Below, one piece after another: positions 1-5,821 of a DNA stretch of 5,821 bases. Each line of letters starts with the position of its first letter. Positions within the stretch are counted from its first letter, which is position 1. Position numbers and translations under genes: made by a program. The stretch comes from Sulfurovum sp. Its GTDB lineage: Bacteria > Campylobacterota > Campylobacteria > Campylobacterales > Sulfurovaceae. The stretch covers positions 1 to 5,821 of the forward strand of contig WGDG01000215.1 of assembly GCA_015493425.1 (NCBI GenBank), in the 5' to 3' direction. Under the pieces are notes generated by a model. It saw nothing but the letters and a program-made list of their open reading frames with translations. It made no database searches and was not told the origin of the DNA.

Positions 1-165
1 CTTTATATATCTCATGATGCAATCATAACCCCATTCATCAATTATATAGGGGATAATAATAGTATAGAAGAAAATGATATTGTGGATTATTTATCTGGAT
101 ATAATAACCCTCATGAACATCTAACAAAGCCTTGGAACTGTCTAAATTTTCTTAAGAAAATTTAG
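1..165 (+). CDS. 3' end of an unrecognised plus-strand gene (partial)
   Basis: Frame 1 is open from the window edge to a TAG at 163-165, giving 54 residues without a start, so the gene begins outside the window. The other two forward frames hit stops within the first 30 bases. The visible residues look like ordinary protein, with motifs such as SHDAIITPFINYIG, DIVDYLSGY and PHEHLTKPW. The tail is acidic, rich in Asn and Ile, and has no recognisable domain. The last ten or so codons (from about 133) lie inside the 132-175 palindrome and read WNCLNFLKKI, so the natural C-terminus may have been replaced if the palindrome was inserted. The gene is convergent with the efflux operon and far more AT-rich. 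I cannot assign a function; a chance open frame is possible but less likely given 54 stop-free codons in AT-rich DNA. Confidence 0.5.
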   Translation, partial: LYISHDAIITPFINYIGDNNSIEENDIVDYLSGYNNPHEHLTKPWNCLNFLKKI

Positions 166-175
166 ACAGTTCCAA
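132..175. repeat. 44-bp perfect spacerless palindrome (possible bidirectional terminator or mobile-element end)
   Basis: Every base from 132 to 153 pairs with its partner from 175 to 154 with no mismatch or spacer; the next outward pair (131/176) does not match. The half-site begins TTGGAACTGTCTAAATTTTC and the centre is CTTAAG. In RNA it would fold into a long hairpin with a UUAA loop. It lies between two convergent genes, where a bidirectional terminator is expected. However, the outer stem is not especially GC-rich and neither side is followed by a clear run of T, so it is not a textbook intrinsic terminator. The outer GGAACTGTC-type sequence recalls, from memory only, terminal inverted repeats of IS256-like elements, so two abutted element ends or a tiny inverted-repeat element is an alternative. 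I see no direct target duplication in the flanks. Confidence 0.85.
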
Positions 176-203
176 TCGATCCTTACTACGAACATTTCTT
201 TTC

Positions 204-1481
204 CTACTCCCCTACCGCCCTATTAAGCTCCGCACGTGCGGTAAAATACTCATAATAGCTGTTGACAAGCCCCGCCAGTGACTGGATGTAATCCTGTCTG
301 GCATCCTGCAGTTCCACATAGTCTGATAGATCGTTAGTGTAGCGTTTCTGTGCCTGACGGAACTTGCTGTGTGCCTGGTTGACGATCTCTTTGTTCAGGA
401 AAAAGTTGTCGCGCATATGCTGAAGGTTCAGATATGCCTCTGTCACTTCCCTACGAATAGCAAGAGAGGCTTGCTCTTTGTATGCATAGGCTTTCATCAC
501 GTCGACACGGGCAGATTCAGCTTCAGCCGACTCCCTGTATCCGCTATACAGACTCCAGCTCATACGGACACCCGCTTTCTCATGGCGCCACATCAGGTCA
601 TCGCCTGCAGGATCGAGTCCCTTTACACCTGCTTCACTGTAGAGTTCAAGCCTTGGCATGTAGTGGAGGGACTTGCTTTTGGCATACGCTCTGGCTCCCA
701 GGATGTCATGTTCACTCTGAAGCAGCACAGGTCGGTGTTCGTGTGCATACCGAAGCAGTGTATGAAGACGCGCTTCATGTTTTGGAAGCTGCCATTTTTT
801 CGGGTCACTCTGTGCCATATAAAGTTTGTACCTCCCATGCTCGGGAGTTGTTCCAATGCTCTCTTCAAGCAGGGTACGGCGTGCCCTGAAAAGATAGGTA
901 GCATCGGTCAGTGCTCGGCGTGCCTGCTGCATCTGAAGCTTCGCATCGGTCACATCGATGATCGTTTTGATACCCGCTTTGAGATATTTTCTGGCACGGT
1001 AGAGATGCTTTTTTTGCAACCTATAGTTCTTCTCGTACACCCAGATAAGCGTTTTTGCCTTCAGTGCATCGTAGTAGCGCTGCTTGACCTCAAATATCTT
1101 GTCAGATATCAGCTGCTGCATCTGTGCATGCACCGACATCTCACCCTGATGCGCCGCTTCGATCTCACCTCTGCTCCTGCCAAAATCGTATAGAAGCTGG
1201 CTTGCGCTCAGTGTCCCTTCGAGTGTATCGAAGTGCTCTCCGCTGCTGTGTCGGTAGTGATCATACTCTCTATCTGCATGTACCGAAAGTCCCAGCTGCG
1301 GCAGACGGGCACTTTCAACTGCACGGCTGTTCTGGCGTGCACTCTGCTCATTGTAGTGACCAATGGCAATGTCCGGGCTGTGACGCAGGGCAATGCTCAC
1401 AAGATCATCTACCTTCAGCGTGGTTGCACACAGCTGTACCGATGCTGTCAGTACCCAAACCGCTATCTTACGTTTCATCAT
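204..1481 (-). CDS. TolC-family outer-membrane efflux channel protein
   Basis: Encodes a 425-residue outer-membrane factor, the exit duct of the tripartite pump, spanning the outer membrane and periplasm as a trimer. Residues 1-19 form a signal peptide (MMKRK, hydrophobic stretch, then LCA), with likely signal peptidase I cleavage after Ala19. Cys18 is not in a proper lipobox because Leu precedes it. The two OEP repeats are visible: the first has PQLGLSV (61-67), LLYDFGRSRGEIEAA (96-110) and a long helix around 166-194; the second has PRLELYSEAGV (276-286), SWSLYSGYRESAEA (308-321) and the C-terminal RYTNDLSDYVELQDARQDY helix ending in AELNRAVGE. Length is normal for the family. The ATG overlaps the transporter stop as ATGA (1478-1481), which suggests translational coupling, and a strong GGAGGGGAG site lies just upstream. 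It is last in the operon. Family is certain; the substrate is unknown. Confidence 0.94.
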   Translation of the reverse strand: MMKRKIAVWVLTASVQLCATTLKVDDLVSIALRHSPDIAIGHYNEQSARQNSRAVESARLPQLGLSVHADREYDHYRHSSGEHFDTLEGTLSASQLLYDFGRSRGEIEAAHQGEMSVHAQMQQLISDKIFEVKQRYYDALKAKTLIWVYEKNYRLQKKHLYRARKYLKAGIKTIIDVTDAKLQMQQARRALTDATYLFRARRTLLEESIGTTPEHGRYKLYMAQSDPKKWQLPKHEARLHTLLRYAHEHRPVLLQSEHDILGARAYAKSKSLHYMPRLELYSEAGVKGLDPAGDDLMWRHEKAGVRMSWSLYSGYRESAEAESARVDVMKAYAYKEQASLAIRREVTEAYLNLQHMRDNFFLNKEIVNQAHSKFRQAQKRYTNDLSDYVELQDARQDYIQSLAGLVNSYYEYFTARAELNRAVGE

Positions 1482-4400
1482 TTCTCCCCTCCAAATCGTT
1501 CACGCATCCGTTCAAACAGTACAAAGAGCACCGGAGTCAGAAGGAATGTCAAGATGGTCGAGAGCAGCATACCGCCAAAGACGGCTGTCCCCAGTGACTG
1601 CCTCGATGCCGCACCTGCTCCCGTTGCCGTTACCAGCGGCCAGATACCGAGCAGAAAGGCAAACGCTGTCATAAGAATGGCACGCATACGCAGTTTGGCA
1701 GCCATGACAGCACTCTCGACAAGGTCTGTTCCTTTTTCTCTGAGTTCTTTGGCAAACTCCACAACCAAAATAGCATTCTTCGATGCCATGGCAATTAGCA
1801 ATACAAGCCCTATCTGCGTATAGATATCGTTTAACAGTCCTGCTGTCATGTTGGCACCCAGCGCGCCCGCCATGACTGCAGGAATGGGAAGCATAATCGT
1901 AAGCGGTATGATCCAGCTCTCATACTGTCCAGAGAGAAAGAGAAAGACCATCAGCAGCGAGAGCATGAAAATATACATGGCCGCATTGCCCGCCTCTTTC
2001 TCCTGCAATGTCACACCTGAATAATCGATACCTATGCCCGGAGGCAGCTCTTTTTGGGCATGCTCCTCAATAGCAGCGATGGCATCAGCAGAGCTGAACC
2101 CTTTTGCTGCATTGTGCATACCGTTGACTGCGATACTCTGGTAGCCGTTGAAGTGGGTAATGGTATTGGCTCCGGCAGTCTTTTCGATGTGGACAAAACT
2201 TGAAAGCGGGATCAGCACGCCGTCTTTGTTTTTGACAAAGAAATGTTCCAGTTTCCCCGCATGGGTTCGGTACTTCTCATCTACCTGCACGAAAATACGG
2301 TAGGTTTTGGAAAACTTGTTGAAATCATCGACATAGAGTGAGCCCAGATAGCTCCCCAGTACTCCAAGAAGGTCACTCAAGTTAACCTGTGCACTCGCTA
2401 CTTTATCTCGGTCGATGTCGATGCGCAGCTGCGGGTAGTTGGCATTGAACATGGTGTAGGCACTGGCGATACGCGGGTCTTTGTTGAGTGATGCGATGAA
2501 CTTTCGTGCCCTGCTTTCAAACTCCCTAAGCGGTATGCCTTCGAGGTTTTCAAGTTTGAATTCAAAGCCTCCGGTAGCCGAAAGCCCCGGAATAGATGGT
2601 GGGTTGAAGAGACGTACGGTAATGTCAGGCATCTCATCATGTACCCTCTTTTCAATGCGTGAAATAATAGCAGGTACACTCAGCTGCTCTGTTTCTCGTT
2701 CATTCCAGTCTTTCAGTACAACAAAGGTAGTTGCCGTAGAGGAGTCCAGTGTTCCCATAATACCGTTAAATCCATTGATCGTCGTTGCCGATGCCACACC
2801 AGGATCTTTTTGAATGATCTCTGTGACGCGTTTGGATATCTCTTCGGTATCATGCAATCTCACTCCCGGCTCTAATGTAACAGCAGCGATAAGCGTTCCC
2901 TGATCCTCCTCCGGCAAGAATCCGGTAGGCAGTGTCCGAAACAAAAACCATGTTGCTATCAATAACAACACAAATGCTCCAATGGCAAGATGCCAGTGCC
3001 TGATCAGAAAGCGTACCACCTTCTCATAACGCTCTTTAAACCGTTCAAGTCCGGCATCAAAGGTTTTGAAGAAAACATTTTTCCCTTTGGGGCGGCGTTT
3101 GAGTACCGTTGCAGCCATAGCAGGTGAAAGGGTCAATGCCACCAGTGCCGAGAGGAGTACCGAAAAGGCGATGGTCATTGCAAACTGTTTATAGAGTGCC
3201 CCTGAAATACCTGGGATAAAGGTTACCGGCACAAACACGGCAAGCAGTACAAGCGTTGTAGAGATGATCGGTGCAGAGATCTCTTTCATCGCAGTACGCG
3301 TCGCCTCTTTAACGCTAATGTCAGGGTTTTTCTCCAGATTGGCTTCTACATTCTCCACAACCAAAATGGCATCGTCCACGACGATCCCGATGGCAAGGAT
3401 CAGCCCAAAGAGTGTCAGGGTATTGATGGAAAAACCGACAGCAAGCAGTGCGGCAAAGGTACCGATGAGCGAAACAGGGATCGCCACTGCGGGGATGATA
3501 GTGGCACGCAGCGACTGTAAGAAGAGATAGACCACCGCCAATACCAATATGAGCGCTTCAATAAGTGTCTGTACCACCTCTTCTATGGACACTTCAACAA
3601 AACGGGTGGTATCGTACGTCGGTTCAACGATGATGTCTTTAGGAAAACGTTTTTTCAGCGTTTCAAGTTTGTCTTTGACCCGTTTGGCAACATCGAGCGC
3701 ATTGGCTCCGGGAAGCTGGTAGATGGCAAGTTGTGCAGAGGGTTTTCCGTTGTAATATGCAGAGGCGAGATAGTTCTCTGCGCCAAGCTCGATGCGGGCA
3801 ACATCACGAAGACGGATCTTCGAGCCGTCCGGGCGGCTTAGCAATACCACTTTGCCAAAATCACCTACAGCAGAGAGCCTTGTTTTGGCAACAAGGGTGT
3901 ACTGAAAACGCCCCTGACTGGTCAATGATGTATCTCCCACACGTCCAAGTGCACTCTGGACACTCTGGCTCTTAAGCGCAGCAGCGACATCAGTTACGGT
4001 CAGTCCAAGGGAGCTGAGTTTGTCCGGATCTATCCAGACACGCAGTGCATACTTTCTCTCACCAAGGTTTTTTACCTCACCAACACCTGGAATACGCTTG
4101 AGCTCTTCAAGCAGATTGAGTGTGGCAAAGTTGGAGAGATAGAGCAAGTCATGGTGAGGATCTTTTGAACGTACAGTGACCATCTGGATAATATTACCCG
4201 CCGATTTTTGGGTACTGACCCCTGTACGCTTGACCAGATCGGGTAGACTCGGCATCGCAAGTGCTACACGGTTTTGCACATCGACTGCCGCTGTGTCAAG
4301 ATCGTAACCGGGTTCGAAGTAGACCGTAATAACAGAGGTACCGTCCGATACAGAGATAGATTCAGTATAAATCGCTCCTTCAATACCGTTAAGACGCTCT

Positions 4401-4600
4401 TCAATGGGACGTGTCACCGTCTCTTCCACTACATCGGCCGATGCTCCGGTATAACTGGCGATCACCTGAACCGTAGGAGGGACAATCTCCGGGAACTGTG
4501 CTACAGGAAGCACTTTCATGGCAATCATCCCTACAATAACGATGAGAATGGAGATGACCTTGGCTACAATAGGACGGTCAATAAAAAAAAGTGAAAACAT
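1478..4600 (-). CDS. RND multidrug efflux transporter, HAE-1 (AcrB/MexB/CmeB) family
   Basis: Encodes a 1040-residue inner-membrane proton/drug antiporter, full length for the family, where AcrB has about 1050 residues. It begins MFSLFFIDRPI, the usual cytoplasmic start before TM1 (about 11-30). A periplasmic porter/docking loop follows to about 340, then TM2-6 (about 345-500), TM7 (about 539-556), the second periplasmic loop opening with PTGFLPEEDQG (558-568), and TM8-12 (about 873-1030). The proton relay is complete: Asp409-Asp410 in GIVVDDAILVVENVE, Lys941 in MASKNAILVVEFAKE and Thr978 in RAILMTAFAF, matching AcrB Asp407/Asp408, Lys940 and Thr978. The glycine-rich switch-loop region is near 610-617. 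The start lies 3 bases after the adaptor stop, behind AAGGGAG. The gene looks intact although its adaptor partner is broken. Class is certain; the drug range cannot be read from sequence. Confidence 0.96.
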   Translation of the reverse strand: MFSLFFIDRPIVAKVISILIVIVGMIAMKVLPVAQFPEIVPPTVQVIASYTGASADVVEETVTRPIEERLNGIEGAIYTESISVSDGTSVITVYFEPGYDLDTAAVDVQNRVALAMPSLPDLVKRTGVSTQKSAGNIIQMVTVRSKDPHHDLLYLSNFATLNLLEELKRIPGVGEVKNLGERKYALRVWIDPDKLSSLGLTVTDVAAALKSQSVQSALGRVGDTSLTSQGRFQYTLVAKTRLSAVGDFGKVVLLSRPDGSKIRLRDVARIELGAENYLASAYYNGKPSAQLAIYQLPGANALDVAKRVKDKLETLKKRFPKDIIVEPTYDTTRFVEVSIEEVVQTLIEALILVLAVVYLFLQSLRATIIPAVAIPVSLIGTFAALLAVGFSINTLTLFGLILAIGIVVDDAILVVENVEANLEKNPDISVKEATRTAMKEISAPIISTTLVLLAVFVPVTFIPGISGALYKQFAMTIAFSVLLSALVALTLSPAMAATVLKRRPKGKNVFFKTFDAGLERFKERYEKVVRFLIRHWHLAIGAFVLLLIATWFLFRTLPTGFLPEEDQGTLIAAVTLEPGVRLHDTEEISKRVTEIIQKDPGVASATTINGFNGIMGTLDSSTATTFVVLKDWNERETEQLSVPAIISRIEKRVHDEMPDITVRLFNPPSIPGLSATGGFEFKLENLEGIPLREFESRARKFIASLNKDPRIASAYTMFNANYPQLRIDIDRDKVASAQVNLSDLLGVLGSYLGSLYVDDFNKFSKTYRIFVQVDEKYRTHAGKLEHFFVKNKDGVLIPLSSFVHIEKTAGANTITHFNGYQSIAVNGMHNAAKGFSSADAIAAIEEHAQKELPPGIGIDYSGVTLQEKEAGNAAMYIFMLSLLMVFLFLSGQYESWIIPLTIMLPIPAVMAGALGANMTAGLLNDIYTQIGLVLLIAMASKNAILVVEFAKELREKGTDLVESAVMAAKLRMRAILMTAFAFLLGIWPLVTATGAGAASRQSLGTAVFGGMLLSTILTFLLTPVLFVLFERMRERFGGEK
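1484..1492 (-). promoter_or_regulatory. Ribosome binding site of the outer-membrane channel gene
   Basis: Read on the minus strand, GGAGGGGAG ends two bases before the ATG at 1481, with GGAG about seven bases away. It lies within the last codons of the transporter gene (GGEK then stop). Together with the ATGA overlap it supports the start chosen at 1481 over the second Met codon at 1478. Confidence 0.7.
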
Positions 4601-4603
4601 TGG

Positions 4604-4930
4604 TTACACTCCCTTCTCCGTCTTTGCCTGTACAACAATCGGCTCCACACGGCTGCCTTCAACCAAATTTCCGGCAGGCTGCACTAATACCCGTTTTTTA
4701 GCAAGTGTATCGGGTAGTATCACAATATGTGTATTGGAAAAGGGAGAAAGAAAGTGCTCTTTTTGAAGTGTATTGTTTTTATCTACCGTATAAACAAACT
4801 CTCCTTCCTGATCTTGAAAGACCCAATCCGGAGAGATAGCAATGACCGGCATGTCTCTATGGATGATCAGACGAACTGTTACAAAGCTTCCGGGGAGGAT
4901 CACATCTTCATCGTTGGCAACCTTTCCGCG
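4604..4930 (-). pseudogene. C-terminal fragment of the RND adaptor, out of frame
   Basis: In the frame shifted by one base from the N-terminal fragment, sequence from about 4924 reads KVANDEDVILPGSFVTVRL, the conserved adaptor segment joining the end of the beta-barrel to the membrane-proximal domain. It is followed by VIAISPDWVFQDQEGEFVYTVD and ends with VEGSRVEPIVVQ, all typical of the adaptor C-terminus. The only possible internal start is a GTG at 4903, which falls inside the conserved segment and has no convincing ribosome binding site, so independent translation is unlikely. The stop TAA (4604-4606) lies 3 bases before the transporter ATG. Confidence 0.75.
4609..4615 (-). promoter_or_regulatory. 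Ribosome binding site of the RND transporter gene
   Basis: Minus-strand AAGGGAG sits eight bases upstream of the ATG at 4600 and overlaps the last codons of the adaptor gene. The transporter thus has its own good ribosome binding site and could be translated despite the early stop in the adaptor reading frame. Confidence 0.7.
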
Positions 4931-5357
4931 CTGCCTCCAGCTGTTCCAGTTTCTGTTTGGGGGCTAACTGTTCCCTGACCAGCGGAGCATAACGGTGGAC
5001 ATCCGCTTCGGCAAATTCCAGACTCGCCTTGTCTTTTTCCAACTGGGCCAGTGCACGATCGTATGCTGCTTTATAGTCCCGCTTGTCAATCTCGAAAAGT
5101 ATCTGTCCGTCATGCACTTGTTCTCCCGCTTTGAACATCTGCTTAAGCAGTTCTCCCTCAACCCTCGCGGTCACAGTTGCCGTTTCGTATGCTTCGGCTT
5201 TGCTGTTGTACTCTACCCAGATGCTATGGGGTTCGGGTTTCAGTACTTTTACCTGTACTTTGGGGAGAGGTTTTTGGGCAGGTTTATCCGCTTCCGACTT
5301 CCCGCATCCGGCTATCATCAGTACACCCGCCATCAACAGCATTACAATATGCTTCAT
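4908..5357 (-). CDS. N-terminal fragment of the RND adaptor lipoprotein
   Basis: This is the 149-residue product ribosomes would make from the adaptor start. Residues 1-18 form a lipoprotein signal (MKHIVMLL, then IAGC with Cys18 as the lipidation site), followed by a Lys/Pro-rich linker. Residues 38-60 are the start of the membrane-proximal strand (VLKPEPHSIWVEY). Residues 60-93 are the first half of the lipoyl/barrel-sandwich domain (TVTARVEGELL, AGEQVHDGQILFEID). Residues 94-127 are the first hairpin helix (YDRALAQLEKDKASLEFAEAD), and QLAPKQKLEQLEAA begins the second. The last residues, GCQR, are read out of frame beyond the junction and are not native. Without the second lipoyl half and barrel it should not assemble a pump. 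The start is supported by AAGGAA seven bases upstream. Confidence 0.8.
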   Translation of the reverse strand: MKHIVMLLMAGVLMIAGCGKSEADKPAQKPLPKVQVKVLKPEPHSIWVEYNSKAEAYETATVTARVEGELLKQMFKAGEQVHDGQILFEIDKRDYKAAYDRALAQLEKDKASLEFAEADVHRYAPLVREQLAPKQKLEQLEAARKGCQR

Positions 5358-5364
5358 CTCTCTT

Positions 5365-5370
5365 TTCCTT
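5365..5370 (-). promoter_or_regulatory. Ribosome binding site of the adaptor gene
   Basis: Minus-strand AAGGAA is seven bases upstream of the ATG at 5357. It lies in the 50-base gap after the hydrolase gene. That gap is AT- and purine-rich but shows no convincing promoter or operator, so read-through from the upstream gene is the simplest expectation. Confidence 0.6.
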
Positions 5371-5407
5371 TTAAAATCGTATACTCTGACATTTGCTCTC
5401 TTTTCTC

Positions 5408-5821
5408 TTAGGATTGCAACAGATGTCCCGCTTCTTTAAACCAGTAAGTTGTCGCAAGCGGCGCAAAGAAATCTCTTGCCGCTTCGGCATCGATGATCTT
5501 GTCTTTGGCTCCCAGAAAGACTTCAATAACTGTCCCTTTCTCCTGCAGCGCTTTAAGCTTCGCATCCTCCCAACGGTAGGTCAGCAGTGCTTCAAGCTCT
5601 GCTTTGCTGTCGGTGTCAAGATAGTTCTCCAGATCGATACTGGAGGGGTAGGCAACATTTTTGAGAAACTGTGACACATAGGCTTTATGTCCAGCATCGA
5701 AATAGCGCAGCTGTGCGCGGATGAAAGCGGGTTTTTGGTTTTGAAAAAAGGCAGGAGAGAAGAGAAGCAGTCTGTCGATGCGTTTGCTACTCTGCAAAGC
5801 ATGCTCCAGCGCCAGCTGCGC
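5408..5821 (-). CDS. bioV: Alpha/beta-hydrolase, BioV-like pimeloyl-ACP methyl ester esterase (5'-truncated)
   Basis: The frame is open from the window edge to a TAA at 5408-5410, giving 137 C-terminal residues; the N-terminus lies outside. The first residues, AQLALEHAL, fit the helix following a nucleophile elbow, so the catalytic Ser should be just beyond the edge. LLLFSPAFF follows as a core strand and loop, then a helical lid-like region. VIEVFLGAKDKIID (visible residues 98-111) carries the likely catalytic Asp at about 107, and WFKEAGHLL carries the catalytic His at about 133. The SPAFF...RAQLRYF pattern and compact size recall BioV, which removes the methyl group from pimeloyl-ACP methyl ester in biotin synthesis in Helicobacter and relatives. 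The fold is well supported; BioV is a recollection-based inference, and another small esterase is possible. The gene precedes the efflux operon by 50 bases on the same strand. Confidence 0.6.
   Translation of the reverse strand, partial: AQLALEHALQSSKRIDRLLLFSPAFFQNQKPAFIRAQLRYFDAGHKAYVSQFLKNVAYPSSIDLENYLDTDSKAELEALLTYRWEDAKLKALQEKGTVIEVFLGAKDKIIDAEAARDFFAPLATTYWFKEAGHLLQS

Larger units (their letters stand above)
4604..5357 (-). pseudogene. RND efflux periplasmic adaptor (membrane fusion protein), broken by internal deletion and frameshift
   Basis: This locus should encode the AcrA/CmeA-type periplasmic lipoprotein that bridges the transporter and the TolC-like channel. Normal adaptors have about 360-400 residues; here both ends together give only about 250, in two frames. 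The N-terminal part (5357 to about 4930) has a lipobox, the first lipoyl half and the hairpin's first helix. The C-terminal part (about 4924-4604) resumes at the characteristic VILPGSFVTV segment near the end of the beta-barrel. The rest of the hairpin, the second lipoyl half and most of the barrel are absent, roughly 120-140 residues by comparison with AcrA. The total length is 3n+1, so the tail is out of frame. The gene sits in the canonical first position of the pump operon. The lesion could be a real deletion or an assembly error; the sequence alone does not decide. Confidence 0.85.

Noticed and set aside
369..1193. Long plus-strand open frame (274 codons) opposite the channel gene
   Set aside because: It is antisense to a clear TolC-family gene, resembles no protein family and is rich in Cys, His and Phe, as expected of a shadow frame.
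1424..1430. Lipoprotein signal in the channel protein (Cys18)
   Set aside because: The residue before Cys is Leu, not Ala, Gly or Ser, so it does not fit a lipobox; cleavage after Ala19 by signal peptidase I is more plausible.
1124..1823. Several overlapping plus-strand frames across the channel/transporter junction
   Set aside because: They overlap each other and lie opposite conserved residues of two recognised genes; composition is not protein-like.
4902..4911. Re-initiation at the ATGA overlapping the adaptor's premature stop
   Set aside because: That ATG reads only three codons before a TGA, in a frame that does not enter the adaptor C-terminus.
4908..4930. Programmed ribosomal frameshift joining the two adaptor halves
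   Set aside because: Even with a frameshift the product would lack the middle third of the adaptor, and no slippery site with a stimulatory structure is evident. A deletion explains both facts.
5358..5407. Promoter in the gap before the adaptor gene
   Set aside because: A weak TATACG-like match is present but no paired -35 element or operator repeat is visible.
5408..5797. Separate small gene starting at TTG 5797
   Set aside because: The frame stays open to the window edge and the upstream residues (AQLALEHA) fit the alpha/beta-hydrolase fold, so 5797 is internal to a truncated gene.

Overview
The window shows the end of a minus-strand operon encoding a tripartite RND (resistance-nodulation-division) multidrug efflux system. 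It reads from right to left: a 5'-truncated alpha/beta-hydrolase gene resembling the Campylobacterota pimeloyl-ACP methyl ester esterase BioV (5408-5821), a periplasmic adaptor lipoprotein gene (5357-4604), an inner-membrane RND transporter of the HAE-1/AcrB/CmeB type (4600-1478), and a TolC-family outer-membrane channel (1481-204). The order adaptor-transporter-channel is that of acrAB-tolC/cmeABC-type operons. Junctions are tight: 3 bases between adaptor and transporter, and a 4-base ATGA overlap between transporter and channel. One polycistronic message is therefore likely.

The organism is probably a member of the Campylobacterota (Sulfurovum/Sulfurimonas-like). This is a tentative call, based on the BioV-like protein, the cmeABC-like arrangement and the style of the proteins. 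No rRNA or other phylogenetic marker is present.

The main anomaly is in the adaptor gene. Its first 143 or so codons are a normal adaptor N-terminus: lipobox, first half of the lipoyl domain and first part of the helical hairpin. The sequence then jumps at about 4920-4930 to the C-terminal end of the same family in a different frame. Roughly 120-140 residues are missing (rest of the hairpin, second lipoyl half, most of the beta-barrel), and the reading frame is broken. The transporter and channel genes look intact, so the pump as drawn lacks a working adaptor unless the junction is an assembly error or another adaptor substitutes.

The left end is different. Bases 1-165 are AT-rich (38 G/C in the first 131 bases by hand count, against roughly half in the operon) and hold the 3' end of an unrecognised plus-strand reading frame, convergent with the efflux operon. 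Its stop codon lies inside a perfect, spacerless 44-bp palindrome (132-175). This could be a bidirectional terminator or a mobile-element remnant. I see no tRNA, rRNA, CRISPR array or complete insertion sequence.
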